Source: Oscillospiraceae bacterium (lineage in GTDB: Bacteria > Bacillota > Clostridia > Oscillospirales > Ruminococcaceae). From it: 64,000 bases of DNA. The translations under genes were made by a program, and so were the position numbers. The notes beneath the pieces are model-generated. The model worked only from the letters and a program-made list of their open reading frames with translations. It had not been told where the DNA came from and ran no database searches. This document shows positions 24,120 to 32,640 of this stretch, one piece after another (within the stretch, counting starts at the first letter, position 1; each line of letters begins with the position of its first letter). The DNA lies in NCBI GenBank assembly GCA_017547525.1, contig JAFYPL010000033.1:1-64000 (forward strand), in the 5' to 3' direction.

Positions 24120-25313
24120 TTATTCGTTTGAGTAGTTGTCAAAGTAACCCTGAATAAAGATAACAGGTGTGCCTTTGTCACCAGAACCGGATGTCAGGTC
24201 ACACAGTGAGCCGATCAGGTCTGTCAGCTGACGTGGTGTTGTACCCTGGCTTTCCATAGAGCCCATCAGGTCCTTTTTCTTGTTAGCGATGTACTGTGTC
24301 ATAGCGTCACGCAGTTCGTCACCTTTCATACCTGCAAACTGGTTGTCAGCCAGGTATTTCAGTTTCAGTTCGTTTGGCAGACCTACCAGACCATCTGTGA
24401 AACCAGGTGAAACTACAGGGTCAGCCAGTTCCCAGATTTTGCCCTGAGGATCTTTGAACGCACCGTCGCCGTAAACCATACATTCCAGTTTTTTGCCTGT
24501 AGCTTTCAGCAGTGCTGCCTGCAGGTCAGTTACGAATTTTTCACAGTCACGTGGGAACAGTTTTACTTTTTCTTCTGTAGCTTTGTTGGAGCCCAGCAGA
24601 CCATACATTTCGTTATAGCCGCTGCCATCGATGGATTCTGTCATCAGATCATCCAGACCCAGTACTTTTTCTGCGCCAGCAGCTTTCAGCAGGCGTTTGG
24701 AACGTGCGCGGGAGTGGATATCAGCACAGATAACATTTTTTGTGTATGCCAGAATATCTGTTGCTTTGTTTGCGAAGATAACTTCACATTCACAGCCTTC
24801 ACCCAGTACCAGATCTTTGTAGTATTCTACATAGTCTACCTGTGTGAATGGATGTACGTTTTTACCGAACAGTCTTCTGTATTCAGCTTCGTCCAGAATT
24901 GTGGACCATGGGTTTACACCTTTTTCGTCCAGCTGATCCAGACTGATGAGATGGTTGCCCACTTCGTCGGAAGGATAGCTCAGCATGATAACCAGCTTTT
25001 TAGCACCTCTTGCGATACCTTTCAGTACGATAGAGAAACGGTTACGGGACAGGATAGGGAAAATCAGACCGATTGTTTCGTCGCCGAATTTATTTTTAAC
25101 GTCTTTTGCAATATGATCACATGTAATATAGTTGCCCTGTGCTCTTGCAACAACAGCTTCTGTAACACCAACGATATCTCTGTCGTTTACTTTAATGTTT
25201 TCTTCTTCAAAAGCTTCCAGTAAGCTCTGAACGGTTACATCTACCAGATTGTCACCTTCAACAATAATAGGTGTTCTGATACCTCTGGATACTGCACCAA
25301 TAGTTCTTGACAT
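24120..25313 (-). CDS. CofE-like F420-0:gamma-glutamyl ligase family protein
   Basis: The 397-residue protein has the N-terminal CofE-like ligase domain: IRTPIIVEGDNLVDV, the metal-site DRDIVGVTEAVVARAQGNY and FPILSRNRFSIVLKGIARG. In archaea and actinobacteria CofE adds glutamates to coenzyme F420. Here the protein is longer than CofE (about 250) and has an extra C-terminal half with E-C-M-V-Y-G-D-G-A-F-K-D-P. F420 is not expected in this lineage and no cof/fbi partner is in the window. The family is widespread in Clostridia with unknown amide-bond chemistry. Codon usage suggests strong expression. The upstream 294 bases are AT-rich and show no gene. Confidence 0.85.
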   Translation of the reverse strand: MSRTIGAVSRGIRTPIIVEGDNLVDVTVQSLLEAFEEENIKVNDRDIVGVTEAVVARAQGNYITCDHIAKDVKNKFGDETIGLIFPILSRNRFSIVLKGIARGAKKLVIMLSYPSDEVGNHLISLDQLDEKGVNPWSTILDEAEYRRLFGKNVHPFTQVDYVEYYKDLVLGEGCECEVIFANKATDILAYTKNVICADIHSRARSKRLLKAAGAEKVLGLDDLMTESIDGSGYNEMYGLLGSNKATEEKVKLFPRDCEKFVTDLQAALLKATGKKLECMVYGDGAFKDPQGKIWELADPVVSPGFTDGLVGLPNELKLKYLADNQFAGMKGDELRDAMTQYIANKKKDLMGSMESQGTTPRQLTDLIGSLCDLTSGSGDKGTPVIFIQGYFDNYSNE

Positions 25314-25607
25314 ATATATTCCTCCCTTAAACGGAACAGATTACATAGGAATTTGATAATCCTATAACACATTAATTATATGATATTGTGGCCTGTTTTT
25401 CAATAAAAAACCGCTATTTTGAAAAAAATTGTGAGAAAAGTAAAAAAACATTCGTCATTTTTAATAAATATTACTTTTTATCCAAAATTAAAGATGGTTT
25501 TATAAATTTCCCTTTATATATTTTTTTGTATATGTTAAAATAAAAAGAATAAATAAATTGATTTTTTATACATTTCTGGTTGATTTTCTTTCCCTTGAAG
25601 GTAATTT

Positions 25608-27272
25608 ATGAAAAAATATATATTCAAAGACAATGATATAACAGTGGGGGCTGCTATTACAGTGGCATTGCTGGCACTGATTTTCAGACTGGTACTGTCA
25701 TATACACAGTTTGCCACTATTTATCCTAATCTGGCCCCTATCGATGACCACCTGATGACCACTGCCGCAATGAGCATAGTGGAAGGCAACTGGCTGGGTG
25801 AATATACATATCTCACCATTTCCAAACATGCATTTTTCGCAGTATGGCTGGCATTTGTACATCTTACAGGTATACCTTATCTGGTGGCAAATATGATTTT
25901 GTGGGCTGCGGCCAGCTTTACAGCGGTTATGGCACTGAAGCCGGTTATGAAGAAAAACTGGCAGTTGCTGTTTACATTCCTGGGACTGCTGTATAACCCT
26001 GCGTCCAGTGCCCAGTACGCTACACGTATATACCGTGATGCCATTTTCCCTGCATTGTGCCTGATGTTTATTGCAGGCGTTACCGCTGTGGGGCTTCGCT
26101 ACCATGAAAAAGTATCCCGCTGGATTGGCTGGATGATGCTTTATGGTACAGCTTTCGGTTGCATATATCTCTGTCGTGAAGACGGTATGTGGATTATTCC
26201 TTTCTTTGCCGCCGCGGCTGTTATTGTGGTTATTCTGCTGATTGCAGAAAAATCAAAAAACATCCCTGTGAAAATCGTTGCCATGGCACTGCCTTTTGCA
26301 ATCAGTGGTGCAATTATCGCAGGATACAGCTATATGAACCTGCAATACTATGGCCGTTTTATCGTCAGCGACTTTACATCCGGTGAGTTCAAAGCCGCAT
26401 ACGGTGCACTTACCAGTCTGGAACAGGATAACTGGCACCCTATGGTGGCAGTACCTGAAGATGTACGTGAAGATGTTTACCGTGAAGTGGCCGTTTTCAC
26501 ACCGGTGAAAAAAGCTCTGCAGAAACCACTGCTTGTAAACGGGTATTATAACGAATCAATCGGCGATTTTGCCTCAGGGGCCTTTTACTGGGCGCTGAGA
26601 GAGGCTTTATCAGACCTTGGAGTATACGATAATCCGCAGACGGCACAGGATTACTACGAAGGCTTGACAGCGGATATACAGCAGGCTGTAAACGAAGGCC
26701 GACTGAAAACCACAAACGGCAAAAACACTCTGCGCAAATCAGTTACACCACCTATAAAACTGGAATATGTGCCTGATGTCCTGGCAGAAACCTTTGCTGG
26801 TTTCAAAGTATCCGTACTTTTCGAACAGTGTGACCCTGTGGCCCACCGTGCTGTGGGTACACCGGAAGAAATAACACCGGTGGAAGATTTTATAAACCAG
26901 CCTGGCGCAGTGGCCCTCATCCCTTATACTGAAACACCATACCTGTCACCTGTGCGTGCACTGACTCACGGTGTGCTCCGCGCATTCAATGTGATATACA
27001 AAATCTGTATACCGCTGATGTGCATCATAGCACTGTGCTGGCAGATAAAGAAACTGAGAGAAGACATAACCAGAAAAGCCTTTGACACCGAAAGCATGCT
27101 GAATATCGTAATGCTGGGTCTTATAGGTATGGCGCTTCTCCGCTGTGCAATGATAGCCTTTGTAGAGGTAGCCAGCTTCGGCATAGGTACTTATGTTATG
27201 TACCTGTCTACAGTGCATCCTCTGCTGATACTCTATGGTTTCACAGGTTTCTGCAAAAGCTTTGAATATTAA
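25608..27272 (+). CDS. Multi-pass membrane protein, GT-C glycosyltransferase-like
   Basis: The 554-residue protein has about ten membrane helices: one near 13-33, a cluster between 80 and 270 and three near 440-545. The first extracytoplasmic loop contains an acidic pair, APIDDHLMTTAAMSIVEGNW, as in lipid-linked-sugar glycosyltransferases of the GT-C fold. A large outside domain (about 275-430) follows. I cannot name the donor or acceptor. The start is fixed by GAAGG seven bases before ATG. It stands alone between the CofE-like gene and ptsI. Confidence 0.6.
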   Translation: MKKYIFKDNDITVGAAITVALLALIFRLVLSYTQFATIYPNLAPIDDHLMTTAAMSIVEGNWLGEYTYLTISKHAFFAVWLAFVHLTGIPYLVANMILWAAASFTAVMALKPVMKKNWQLLFTFLGLLYNPASSAQYATRIYRDAIFPALCLMFIAGVTAVGLRYHEKVSRWIGWMMLYGTAFGCIYLCREDGMWIIPFFAAAAVIVVILLIAEKSKNIPVKIVAMALPFAISGAIIAGYSYMNLQYYGRFIVSDFTSGEFKAAYGALTSLEQDNWHPMVAVPEDVREDVYREVAVFTPVKKALQKPLLVNGYYNESIGDFASGAFYWALREALSDLGVYDNPQTAQDYYEGLTADIQQAVNEGRLKTTNGKNTLRKSVTPPIKLEYVPDVLAETFAGFKVSVLFEQCDPVAHRAVGTPEEITPVEDFINQPGAVALIPYTETPYLSPVRALTHGVLRAFNVIYKICIPLMCIIALCWQIKKLREDITRKAFDTESMLNIVMLGLIGMALLRCAMIAFVEVASFGIGTYVMYLSTVHPLLILYGFTGFCKSFEY

Positions 27273-27354
27273 ACACTATTTACTCACATACGTCTGGTAA
27301 AATAAAACCAGATAATACCATACGACAGTTACTACCATTTTATCGGAGGGGTCT

Positions 27355-28971
27355 ATGATAAAATATTTGGGAAATGCAGCCTCCGGCGGTCTTGCCGTAG
27401 GAAAAATAAAAGTAATCAACCGCCGTATAGCAGGTTTCAAACGTGTTGTTCTTGCTACACACCGTGAAAAAGCCCTGTATGAAGCCGCCCTTATTCTGGC
27501 TAAAGATGAAATCCGCCGGTTGATGCGGAGTTCAGAAAGAGAACATCAGGATATCCTTATGTTCCAGCTGGTTATGCTGGATGACAATGGCCTGAACGTG
27601 ATGATACAGAATTTCATCAGTGAAGGCAATGGCGCCGCACGCAGTGTTGAAATGGCTATGGAAGAATATTGTGATCGCCTGAAAAAGACAGGTGACGAAT
27701 ATCTGTCAGGCCGCACCAGTGACATCCGTGATGTACTGGGCAGAGTTGTGGATATTCTGGATGGTCGCAGCCGTGAACGCTTTGTTCTCACAGAACCATC
27801 TGTTATCGTAGCTGATGAAATACTTCCTAGTGACCTTGCCTCTATCGACAGACAGTATGCCGTAGGCTTTATTACTGTAGGTGGCAGCTATCAGTCCCAT
27901 GCAAATATTATTGCCCGTACTATGGGCATACCATCTGTATGTGGGCTCAACAGCGAAATTTTAAACCCTCTTAATAACGGCAGAACAGTGTGCGTAGACG
28001 GTTATGCAGGTGAAGTGTATGTTAACCCTGCAGAAGGCACAATAGCACTTTTCAACCACCGTATCCGTCAGGAACGGCGTGCAAAAGTGTCACTTATGTC
28101 ACTGAAAGAAAAAGATATACATACAGATGGCGAAGATATGGAAATCTGGGCCAACTGTAACGACCCTAAAGATATTGCTCTTGCTGTGGAAAACGGTGCA
28201 AGAGGTATAGGTCTTGTCCGCAGTGAAATCCTGTTTATGAAGAGCAGCCTTCCTACTCTGGAAAGTCAGTTTGAGTTCTACTGTGAATGTATCCGTGCGG
28301 CAAACGGCCGTCCGGTAACTATCAGAACTTTTGATATAGGTGCCGACAAACCGGTAGGTGATATTTCACTGGATAAAGAACCAAACCCTGCACTGGGTCT
28401 GCGTGGTATCCGCCTGCAGTACCGTCACAGAGAACTGTTTGAACAGCAGTTGCATGCACTTTACCGTGCCGCCGATACTGCCGGTGCCATAAATGTAATG
28501 TTACCTATGGTTTCTGTGGAAAAAGATGTTACTGACTTTATGGCAATGGCGGATGAAGTGAAAGAAAAACTTCTTGCGTCCGGAGAAATCAGGGAGGACC
28601 GCATTACATGGGGTGTTATGATAGAAACACCTGCAGCGGCACTTATCAGTGACCGACTGGCACAGCATGTGGAATTCTTCTCCATAGGCACCAACGACCT
28701 TACACAGTACACAATGGCGGCTGACCGTATGAATGTGGAAACAGTGCCTTATTACGACACCATGCATCCTGCTGTACTGAAACTTATTGAAATCACAGTG
28801 GAAAATGCAAAAAAAGCCGGTGTAAAAGTATCTGTATGTGGTGAAAGTGCGGCTGATGCTGTAAATGCTCTGGCATACGCTGACCTGGGTATCCGTTGCC
28901 TGTCCATGGCACAAAATGCGATGATACCGGTAAAACAGAAGTTGCTGGAAAAATATTCCGAAAACAACTGA
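27355..28971 (+). CDS. ptsI: PTS enzyme I (phosphoenolpyruvate-protein phosphotransferase)
   Basis: The 538-residue protein has the phospho-histidine segment GGSYQSHANIIARTMGIPSV (active His about residue 181), a C-terminal PEP-binding barrel with RTFDIGADKPVG, EIETPAAA-like VMIETPAAAL, SIGTNDLTQYTMAADR and the catalytic Cys in VKVSVCGESAAD. It transfers phosphate from PEP to HPr. It is slightly shorter than the usual 570-575, mostly by small gaps. No ptsH or sugar permease lies nearby. The ribosome site is CGGAGGGG. A small inverted repeat TCTGGT/ACCAGA lies upstream at 27293-27312. Confidence 0.92.
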   Translation: MIKYLGNAASGGLAVGKIKVINRRIAGFKRVVLATHREKALYEAALILAKDEIRRLMRSSEREHQDILMFQLVMLDDNGLNVMIQNFISEGNGAARSVEMAMEEYCDRLKKTGDEYLSGRTSDIRDVLGRVVDILDGRSRERFVLTEPSVIVADEILPSDLASIDRQYAVGFITVGGSYQSHANIIARTMGIPSVCGLNSEILNPLNNGRTVCVDGYAGEVYVNPAEGTIALFNHRIRQERRAKVSLMSLKEKDIHTDGEDMEIWANCNDPKDIALAVENGARGIGLVRSEILFMKSSLPTLESQFEFYCECIRAANGRPVTIRTFDIGADKPVGDISLDKEPNPALGLRGIRLQYRHRELFEQQLHALYRAADTAGAINVMLPMVSVEKDVTDFMAMADEVKEKLLASGEIREDRITWGVMIETPAAALISDRLAQHVEFFSIGTNDLTQYTMAADRMNVETVPYYDTMHPAVLKLIEITVENAKKAGVKVSVCGESAADAVNALAYADLGIRCLSMAQNAMIPVKQKLLEKYSENN

Positions 28972-28991
28972 TCATATTATTTGTAGACATG

Positions 28992-29011
28992 CACATTTTT
29001 GAAAAAATGTG
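28992..29011. promoter_or_regulatory. 20-bp inverted repeat overlapping the darA -35 box
   Basis: CACATTTTT-GA-AAAAATGTG is a perfect inverted repeat that covers the -35 hexamer (28999-29004) of the darA promoter. This position suits a repressor operator. It lacks a flanking T-run on the plus strand, so it is a poor ptsI terminator. Confidence 0.5.
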
Positions 29012-29027
29012 ATTGTATAATTATAAT
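28999..29027 (+). promoter_or_regulatory. Promoter of darA-holB-ricT
   Basis: TTGAAA (28999-29004), 17 bases, TATAAT (29022-29027). A further hairpin AGCTTCA/TGAAGCT (29087-29093/29111-29117) ends just before the ribosome site AGGAGG (29121-29126). Confidence 0.75.
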
Positions 29028-29133
29028 GAAAAAATAAAAAACAGTGGAATTTCAAAACAAAAAATGATAATATAAAATAAAGACAGAGCTTCACATAAAG
29101 TATACTAGGATGAAGCTATAAGGAGGTTCTTTT

Positions 29134-29457
29134 ATGAAACTTATACTTGCTATTATCAACAAAGAAGACGCTACAGAAGTTTCCAAACATCTGATCAAAT
29201 CCAGATACTCTGTAACAAAACTTGCTACAACAGGTGGCTTCCTTATGTCCGGCAACATCACACTCATCATCGGTGTAGACGATGAAAAAGTGGAAGACGT
29301 TGTTAAAATTATCGGCGAACATTCCAAAAAACGTACAGAAATCGTTCCATCCACAGCTACTTACGGTATCGGCGTAACTACAGCTTTCCCTCTGGAAGTA
29401 ACAGTTGGCGGTGCTACAATCTTTGTGCTGAATGTTGAAGATTTCATAAAAGTATAA
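29134..29457 (+). CDS. darA: Cyclic-di-AMP receptor protein, PII-like
   Basis: This 107-residue protein is a clear match to DarA (PstA/YaaQ): MKLILAIINKEDA at the N-terminus, LATTGGFLMSGNITLIIGV with the c-di-AMP-contacting T-T-G-G-F-L loop, and VTVGGATIFVLNVE at the end. It is a trimeric PII-like protein that binds c-di-AMP. The cyclase CdaA and its regulator CdaR are in the same window at 57-59 kb. The stop codon overlaps the holB start (TAATG). The strong ribosome site and codon usage suggest high expression. Confidence 0.95.
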   Translation: MKLILAIINKEDATEVSKHLIKSRYSVTKLATTGGFLMSGNITLIIGVDDEKVEDVVKIIGEHSKKRTEIVPSTATYGIGVTTAFPLEVTVGGATIFVLNVEDFIKV

Positions 29458-30323
29458 TGCTTTTATCAACGTTTACAGGTAATAATGGTATAAAAGAAAG
29501 CCTCCTTGGTGCTTTGGCGTCAGGGCGGCTTTCTCATGGTTTACTGCTATGTGGCGAAAAAGGCATGGGTGTGAATTATTTTGCCCTGCTTCTGGCCGCA
29601 GATATTATCGGCAGTACCGACATAGACGGCATCACAGCCGGAAAAAGTCCACTGGTTCAGATCGTCAGGGGTGAAGGGGCCAGCGGGCTTATTCGTGTTG
29701 ACAAAATACGTCAGATAAACGAAAACGTAAGCTATTCTTCTATAAATGGCGAAAAGAGAGTTATAATAATCGAAAATTGTGAAAATTTCAACCAGAACTC
29801 TGCCAATGCATTGCTGAAAAATCTGGAAGAACCAAAGGATGATATCACTTACATCCTGACTACTACCAACGCCCGGTCCATATTGGCCACTATCCGTTCA
29901 CGCTGTGCGGTGTACACTCTCACGGCACCTACCCGCCGGCAGACGCTGGATTACTTCTGCAGTCAGGGCAGTGATATTCAGGCGGTAGAAAGCCTTATGG
30001 CAGTTTATGGTGAGAATATAGGCAAAATTTCCAGCGCTCTGAACAGCGAAAAACGCTACGCTGTATTGCAGGATGCGGTGACGCTTTTTGATTATATCAG
30101 CAAAGAAGACACATATCAGGCTGCCAGACTGTGCTATGGTTATAATAAACGCAAGGATGATCTGAAAATGATGATGGATGACCTGCGTGATATCTGCCAC
30201 CGTAATCTGTCAGAAAAAAGTATACAGGCAATAAATACCGTCCAGAAATATACAGAAATACTGCAGATGAATGTGAATCTGAACCTGATGATAGAAAATT
30301 TCGCAGTTGAAATTACAAAATAA
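29457..30323 (+). CDS. holB: DNA polymerase III delta' subunit-like clamp-loader protein
   Basis: The 288-residue protein has the delta' signature NQNSANALLKNLEEPKDD and ILATIRSRC (the SRC arginine finger region), preceded by the I-I-E-N-C-E-N-F Walker B position. The P-loop position reads GEKGMGVNYFA and lacks the GKT lysine, as is usual for delta' subunits that do not hydrolyse ATP. The zinc-knuckle cysteines seen in E. coli are absent. It would act in the clamp loader. It overlaps darA by one base, the arrangement of the yaaQ-holB-yaaT region of Firmicutes. Confidence 0.85.
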   Translation: MLLSTFTGNNGIKESLLGALASGRLSHGLLLCGEKGMGVNYFALLLAADIIGSTDIDGITAGKSPLVQIVRGEGASGLIRVDKIRQINENVSYSSINGEKRVIIIENCENFNQNSANALLKNLEEPKDDITYILTTTNARSILATIRSRCAVYTLTAPTRRQTLDYFCSQGSDIQAVESLMAVYGENIGKISSALNSEKRYAVLQDAVTLFDYISKEDTYQAARLCYGYNKRKDDLKMMMDDLRDICHRNLSEKSIQAINTVQKYTEILQMNVNLNLMIENFAVEITK

Positions 30324-30410
30324 ATTGATTTTTTTGCAGGGATTATATAAAATAGATATAATACCCTATTTTGAAAAGAAAGGATATGCAGGTTACTGCA
30401 TTTTGAATAT

Positions 30411-31283
30411 ATGATTAAAGTTATAGGTGTCCGCTTCAAAGAAGGTGGAAAAATTTACTTTTTTGATCCGGGCGAATTTGAAATAAACAAAAATGATTAT
30501 GTTATTGTAGATACAGCACGTGGTCTGGAATGTGGTCTGGTAGTGCAGGGTATCCATAACGAAAGTACAGATAAGATTGTAAAACCACTGAAAGCAGTGT
30601 CCCGTATTGCTACAAAACAGGACATTGAAAAAATGAACCAGAACCGCAAAGATGAGAAAAAGGCGTTTGAAATCTGTCTGGAAAAAATTGAAAAACATAA
30701 ACTGGACATGAAACTCATCGATGTGGAATATACTTTTGACCGCAGTAAAGCGCTGTTTTATTTCACTGCTGACGGTCGTGTGGACTTCCGTGAACTGGTA
30801 AAAGAACTGGCACAGGTATTCCGCACACGTATTGAACTGCGTCAGATAGGTGTAAGGGATGAAAGCAAAATGATGGGTGGTATCGGCGTATGTGGTCAGC
30901 CATTCTGTTGTTCCCGTTTCCTCAGTGACTTTACACCTGTAAGCATTAAAATGGCAAAAGAACAGGGTCTTTCCCTGAACCCTTCCAAAATCAGCGGCAG
31001 CTGTGGCAGACTGATGTGTTGCCTGTCTTATGAACAGGATGCATACGAATATCTGAACAGCATCACTCCATCAGTGGGCTCTCTGGTGAAAACACCACAG
31101 GACGGCAACGGTATTGTTGCAGAAGTAAGCCTGCTGACCGGTAAAGTAAAAGTGCGCCTGGATAAAAACCGTGAAGGTGTGCCAAAAGAATATAAAGTGG
31201 CAGACCTGACTGTTCTGCGCCGTGCAGGCAAATCCAACGCTGATAAAAACATCAGCCGTGAACTGGCAAATCTGGAAGATTAA
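30411..31283 (+). CDS. ricT: PSP1-domain protein RicT (YaaT)
   Basis: The 290-residue protein has the PSP1 domain and the cysteine pattern GVCGQPFCCSRFL...G-S-C-G-R-L-M-C-C-L-S-Y-E, the conserved cysteines that in Bacillus RicT help bind [4Fe-4S] clusters. In Bacillus, RicT works with RicA and RicF to promote RNase Y-dependent mRNA maturation and phosphorelay control. Its place after darA and holB matches the Bacillus order. The ATG at 30411 has only a weak ribosome site (an AAAGGA lies 25 bases upstream). Confidence 0.92.
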   Translation: MIKVIGVRFKEGGKIYFFDPGEFEINKNDYVIVDTARGLECGLVVQGIHNESTDKIVKPLKAVSRIATKQDIEKMNQNRKDEKKAFEICLEKIEKHKLDMKLIDVEYTFDRSKALFYFTADGRVDFRELVKELAQVFRTRIELRQIGVRDESKMMGGIGVCGQPFCCSRFLSDFTPVSIKMAKEQGLSLNPSKISGSCGRLMCCLSYEQDAYEYLNSITPSVGSLVKTPQDGNGIVAEVSLLTGKVKVRLDKNREGVPKEYKVADLTVLRRAGKSNADKNISRELANLED

Positions 31284-31330
31284 TCTACACACAAAACTGA
31301 TGTGTTTTAAAAATAGTGGAAAATAAACTC

Positions 31331-31359
31331 TTGCATAATCGCTTGGATTATTGTACACT
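31331..31359 (+). promoter_or_regulatory. Promoter of the ferredoxin gene
   Basis: TTGCAT (31331-31336), 17 bases, TACACT (31354-31359), giving a leader of about 100 bases. Confidence 0.6.
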
Positions 31360-31365
31360 GTACTT

Positions 31366-31382
31366 GAAAGCAGACTGCTTTC
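31366..31382. promoter_or_regulatory. Palindrome at the start of the ferredoxin mRNA
   Basis: GAAAGCAG-A-CTGCTTTC is a perfect 8-bp-arm palindrome located where transcription should begin. It could be an operator or a 5' stabilising hairpin. A second weak pairing CTGC/GCAG occurs near 31402-31416. Confidence 0.45.
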
Positions 31383-31463
31383 ATAATTTATTTGTATATT
31401 TACTGCATGCGGGCAGTTAAATATAAATTATGGCTATGGCTAAAATAAAACGGAGGTATTATT

Positions 31464-31628
31464 ATGGCATACAAAATTACAGACGCTTGCATCGCTTGTG
31501 GTGCATGTGCAGGTCAGTGTCCAGTAGAAGCTATCGCTGAAGGCGATATCTACGTAATCACAGATGCTTGCATCGAATGTGGTGCATGTGCTGATCAGTG
31601 CCCAGTAGAAGCTATCGTTGAAGAATAA
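31464..31628 (+). CDS. 2[4Fe-4S] clostridial-type ferredoxin
   Basis: A 54-residue protein with two near-identical halves, each holding CX2CX2CX3CP: CIACGACAGQCP (9-20) and CIECGACADQCP (36-47). These bind two low-potential [4Fe-4S] clusters, the usual electron carrier between pyruvate:ferredoxin oxidoreductase, hydrogenase and other anaerobic enzymes. The internal repeat DAC...CPVEAI shows the ancient gene duplication. The start is set by CGGAGG seven bases before ATG. It is monocistronic, with strongly biased codons, so it is likely abundant. Confidence 0.95.
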   Translation: MAYKITDACIACGACAGQCPVEAIAEGDIYVITDACIECGACADQCPVEAIVEE

Positions 31629-31649
31629 TTTTTAGTTAGCTGAGAATTG

Positions 31650-31668
31650 CTGCCACGTTTCGTGGCAG
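31650..31668 (+). terminator. Terminator of the ferredoxin gene
   Basis: 8-bp stem CTGCCACG/CGTGGCAG, loop TTT, followed by TTTTTTC. Confidence 0.88.
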
Positions 31669-31687
31669 TTTTTTCTTTTATAAATTA

Positions 31688-31718
31688 AAACCGACCTGTG
31701 GCTATCACAGGTCGGTTT
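31688..31718 (-). terminator. Terminator of the HAD hydrolase gene
   Basis: 13-bp stem AAACCGACCTGTG/CACAGGTCGGTTT, loop GCTAT, with a T-run on the reverse strand. Confidence 0.85.
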
Positions 31719-31742
31719 ATTCTGGTTTATATTTTGTGGAGT

Positions 31743-32543
31743 TTATTTCAGTACCCATTCTTTGATGGTCCGTGTTACGCCCCCCTGATTGTTGTCGCCG
31801 GCGCGCAGTGGGAATTTCTCTTTCAATAAATCCACACCCTTTTCCATTACGAAAGGATAGGCTGCGTTGGCCAGCAGGGTTTCATCGTTGTAGTAATCGC
31901 CGAAAGCCATGGTATTTTCTCTTGATACACCCAGTTTGGCCTGTACCAGTTGCAGTGCTATACCTTTGCTGGCTTTGCTGTTTACCACATCCACCCAGAT
32001 TTCACCGGAAATATACACTCCTGTTTCACAGGCCAGTTCATCTCTCAGGGCAGGGTAGGAGTAATCTTCTACTCTTCCGCTTCCGTCATATACAGAGATT
32101 TTGAATACATCTTCCTTAATTTCGTACAGGTCATCGTAGCTGTCCACCCATTCCAGTGGGGAGTATGGTTCTTTTGCCCATTCCATAAATCCTTCACAGC
32201 CAGGTGTACTGTAGCATTTGTCCATAGTGAATACCAGCGGGGAAGTATTTTCCATATCGCGTACGGTATCCAGTGCCCTGTGAACCTGACTTTTGGTCAG
32301 TTTATGGCATATAATCAGTTCACCGTTTTCGTAAATGTTTGCACCATTGTTACAGATGCACAGCAAGTCTTTTACCCTGTCACCGAATACAGGTGTTGTT
32401 GCTTCAAAATTACGACCGCTGGCCACCACAAAAGTAACACCTTTTTCTTTCAGTTTTGCAATTACACTGTCGAAATCAGCAGGCAGGTTTTTATTGTCAT
32501 CCAGCAGTGAACCATCCAGGTCGCTGGCTATCAGTTTAATCAT
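31743..32543 (-). CDS. Cof-type HAD-IIB family phosphatase
   Basis: The 266-residue protein has HAD motif I DLDGSLLDD (Asp 8 nucleophile), motif II in FVVASGRNF, and motif IV AFGDYYNDETLL with the metal-binding aspartates, plus the type IIB cap between. Proteins of this kind dephosphorylate sugar phosphates or cofactors such as FMN precursors; the substrate cannot be told. It follows the flippase gene at 92 bases on the same strand and may be read from it, though an inverted repeat (CAGCTCCC/GGGAGCTG, 32567-32605) lies between. Confidence 0.9.
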   Translation of the reverse strand: MIKLIASDLDGSLLDDNKNLPADFDSVIAKLKEKGVTFVVASGRNFEATTPVFGDRVKDLLCICNNGANIYENGELIICHKLTKSQVHRALDTVRDMENTSPLVFTMDKCYSTPGCEGFMEWAKEPYSPLEWVDSYDDLYEIKEDVFKISVYDGSGRVEDYSYPALRDELACETGVYISGEIWVDVVNSKASKGIALQLVQAKLGVSRENTMAFGDYYNDETLLANAAYPFVMEKGVDLLKEKFPLRAGDNNQGGVTRTIKEWVLK

Positions 32544-32610
32544 ATTTGTGCTCCGTTATATTGTTACAGCTCCCACAAAGGCGTTATCGTCTTAAAAGGG
32601 AGCTGATGTA

Positions 32611-32640
32611 TTTATGTGTTTATGTGTTTATGTGTTTATG
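32611..32640. repeat. 8-bp tandem repeat at the flippase stop codon
   Basis: TTTATGTG occurs three times in perfect tandem, followed by TTTATG (3.75 copies). The last copy includes the flippase stop codon (TAA read on the reverse strand at 32636-32638), so changes in copy number would alter only the 3' untranslated part. Confidence 0.85.

Noticed and set aside
29457..30323. Loss of the P-loop lysine in holB as a sign of decay
   Set aside because: Delta' subunits usually lack a functional P-loop; the SRC region is intact.
30386..30406. Six-codon upstream frame before ricT
   Set aside because: Its ribosome site would be only two bases from the ATG and it is not in frame with ricT; chance is more likely.
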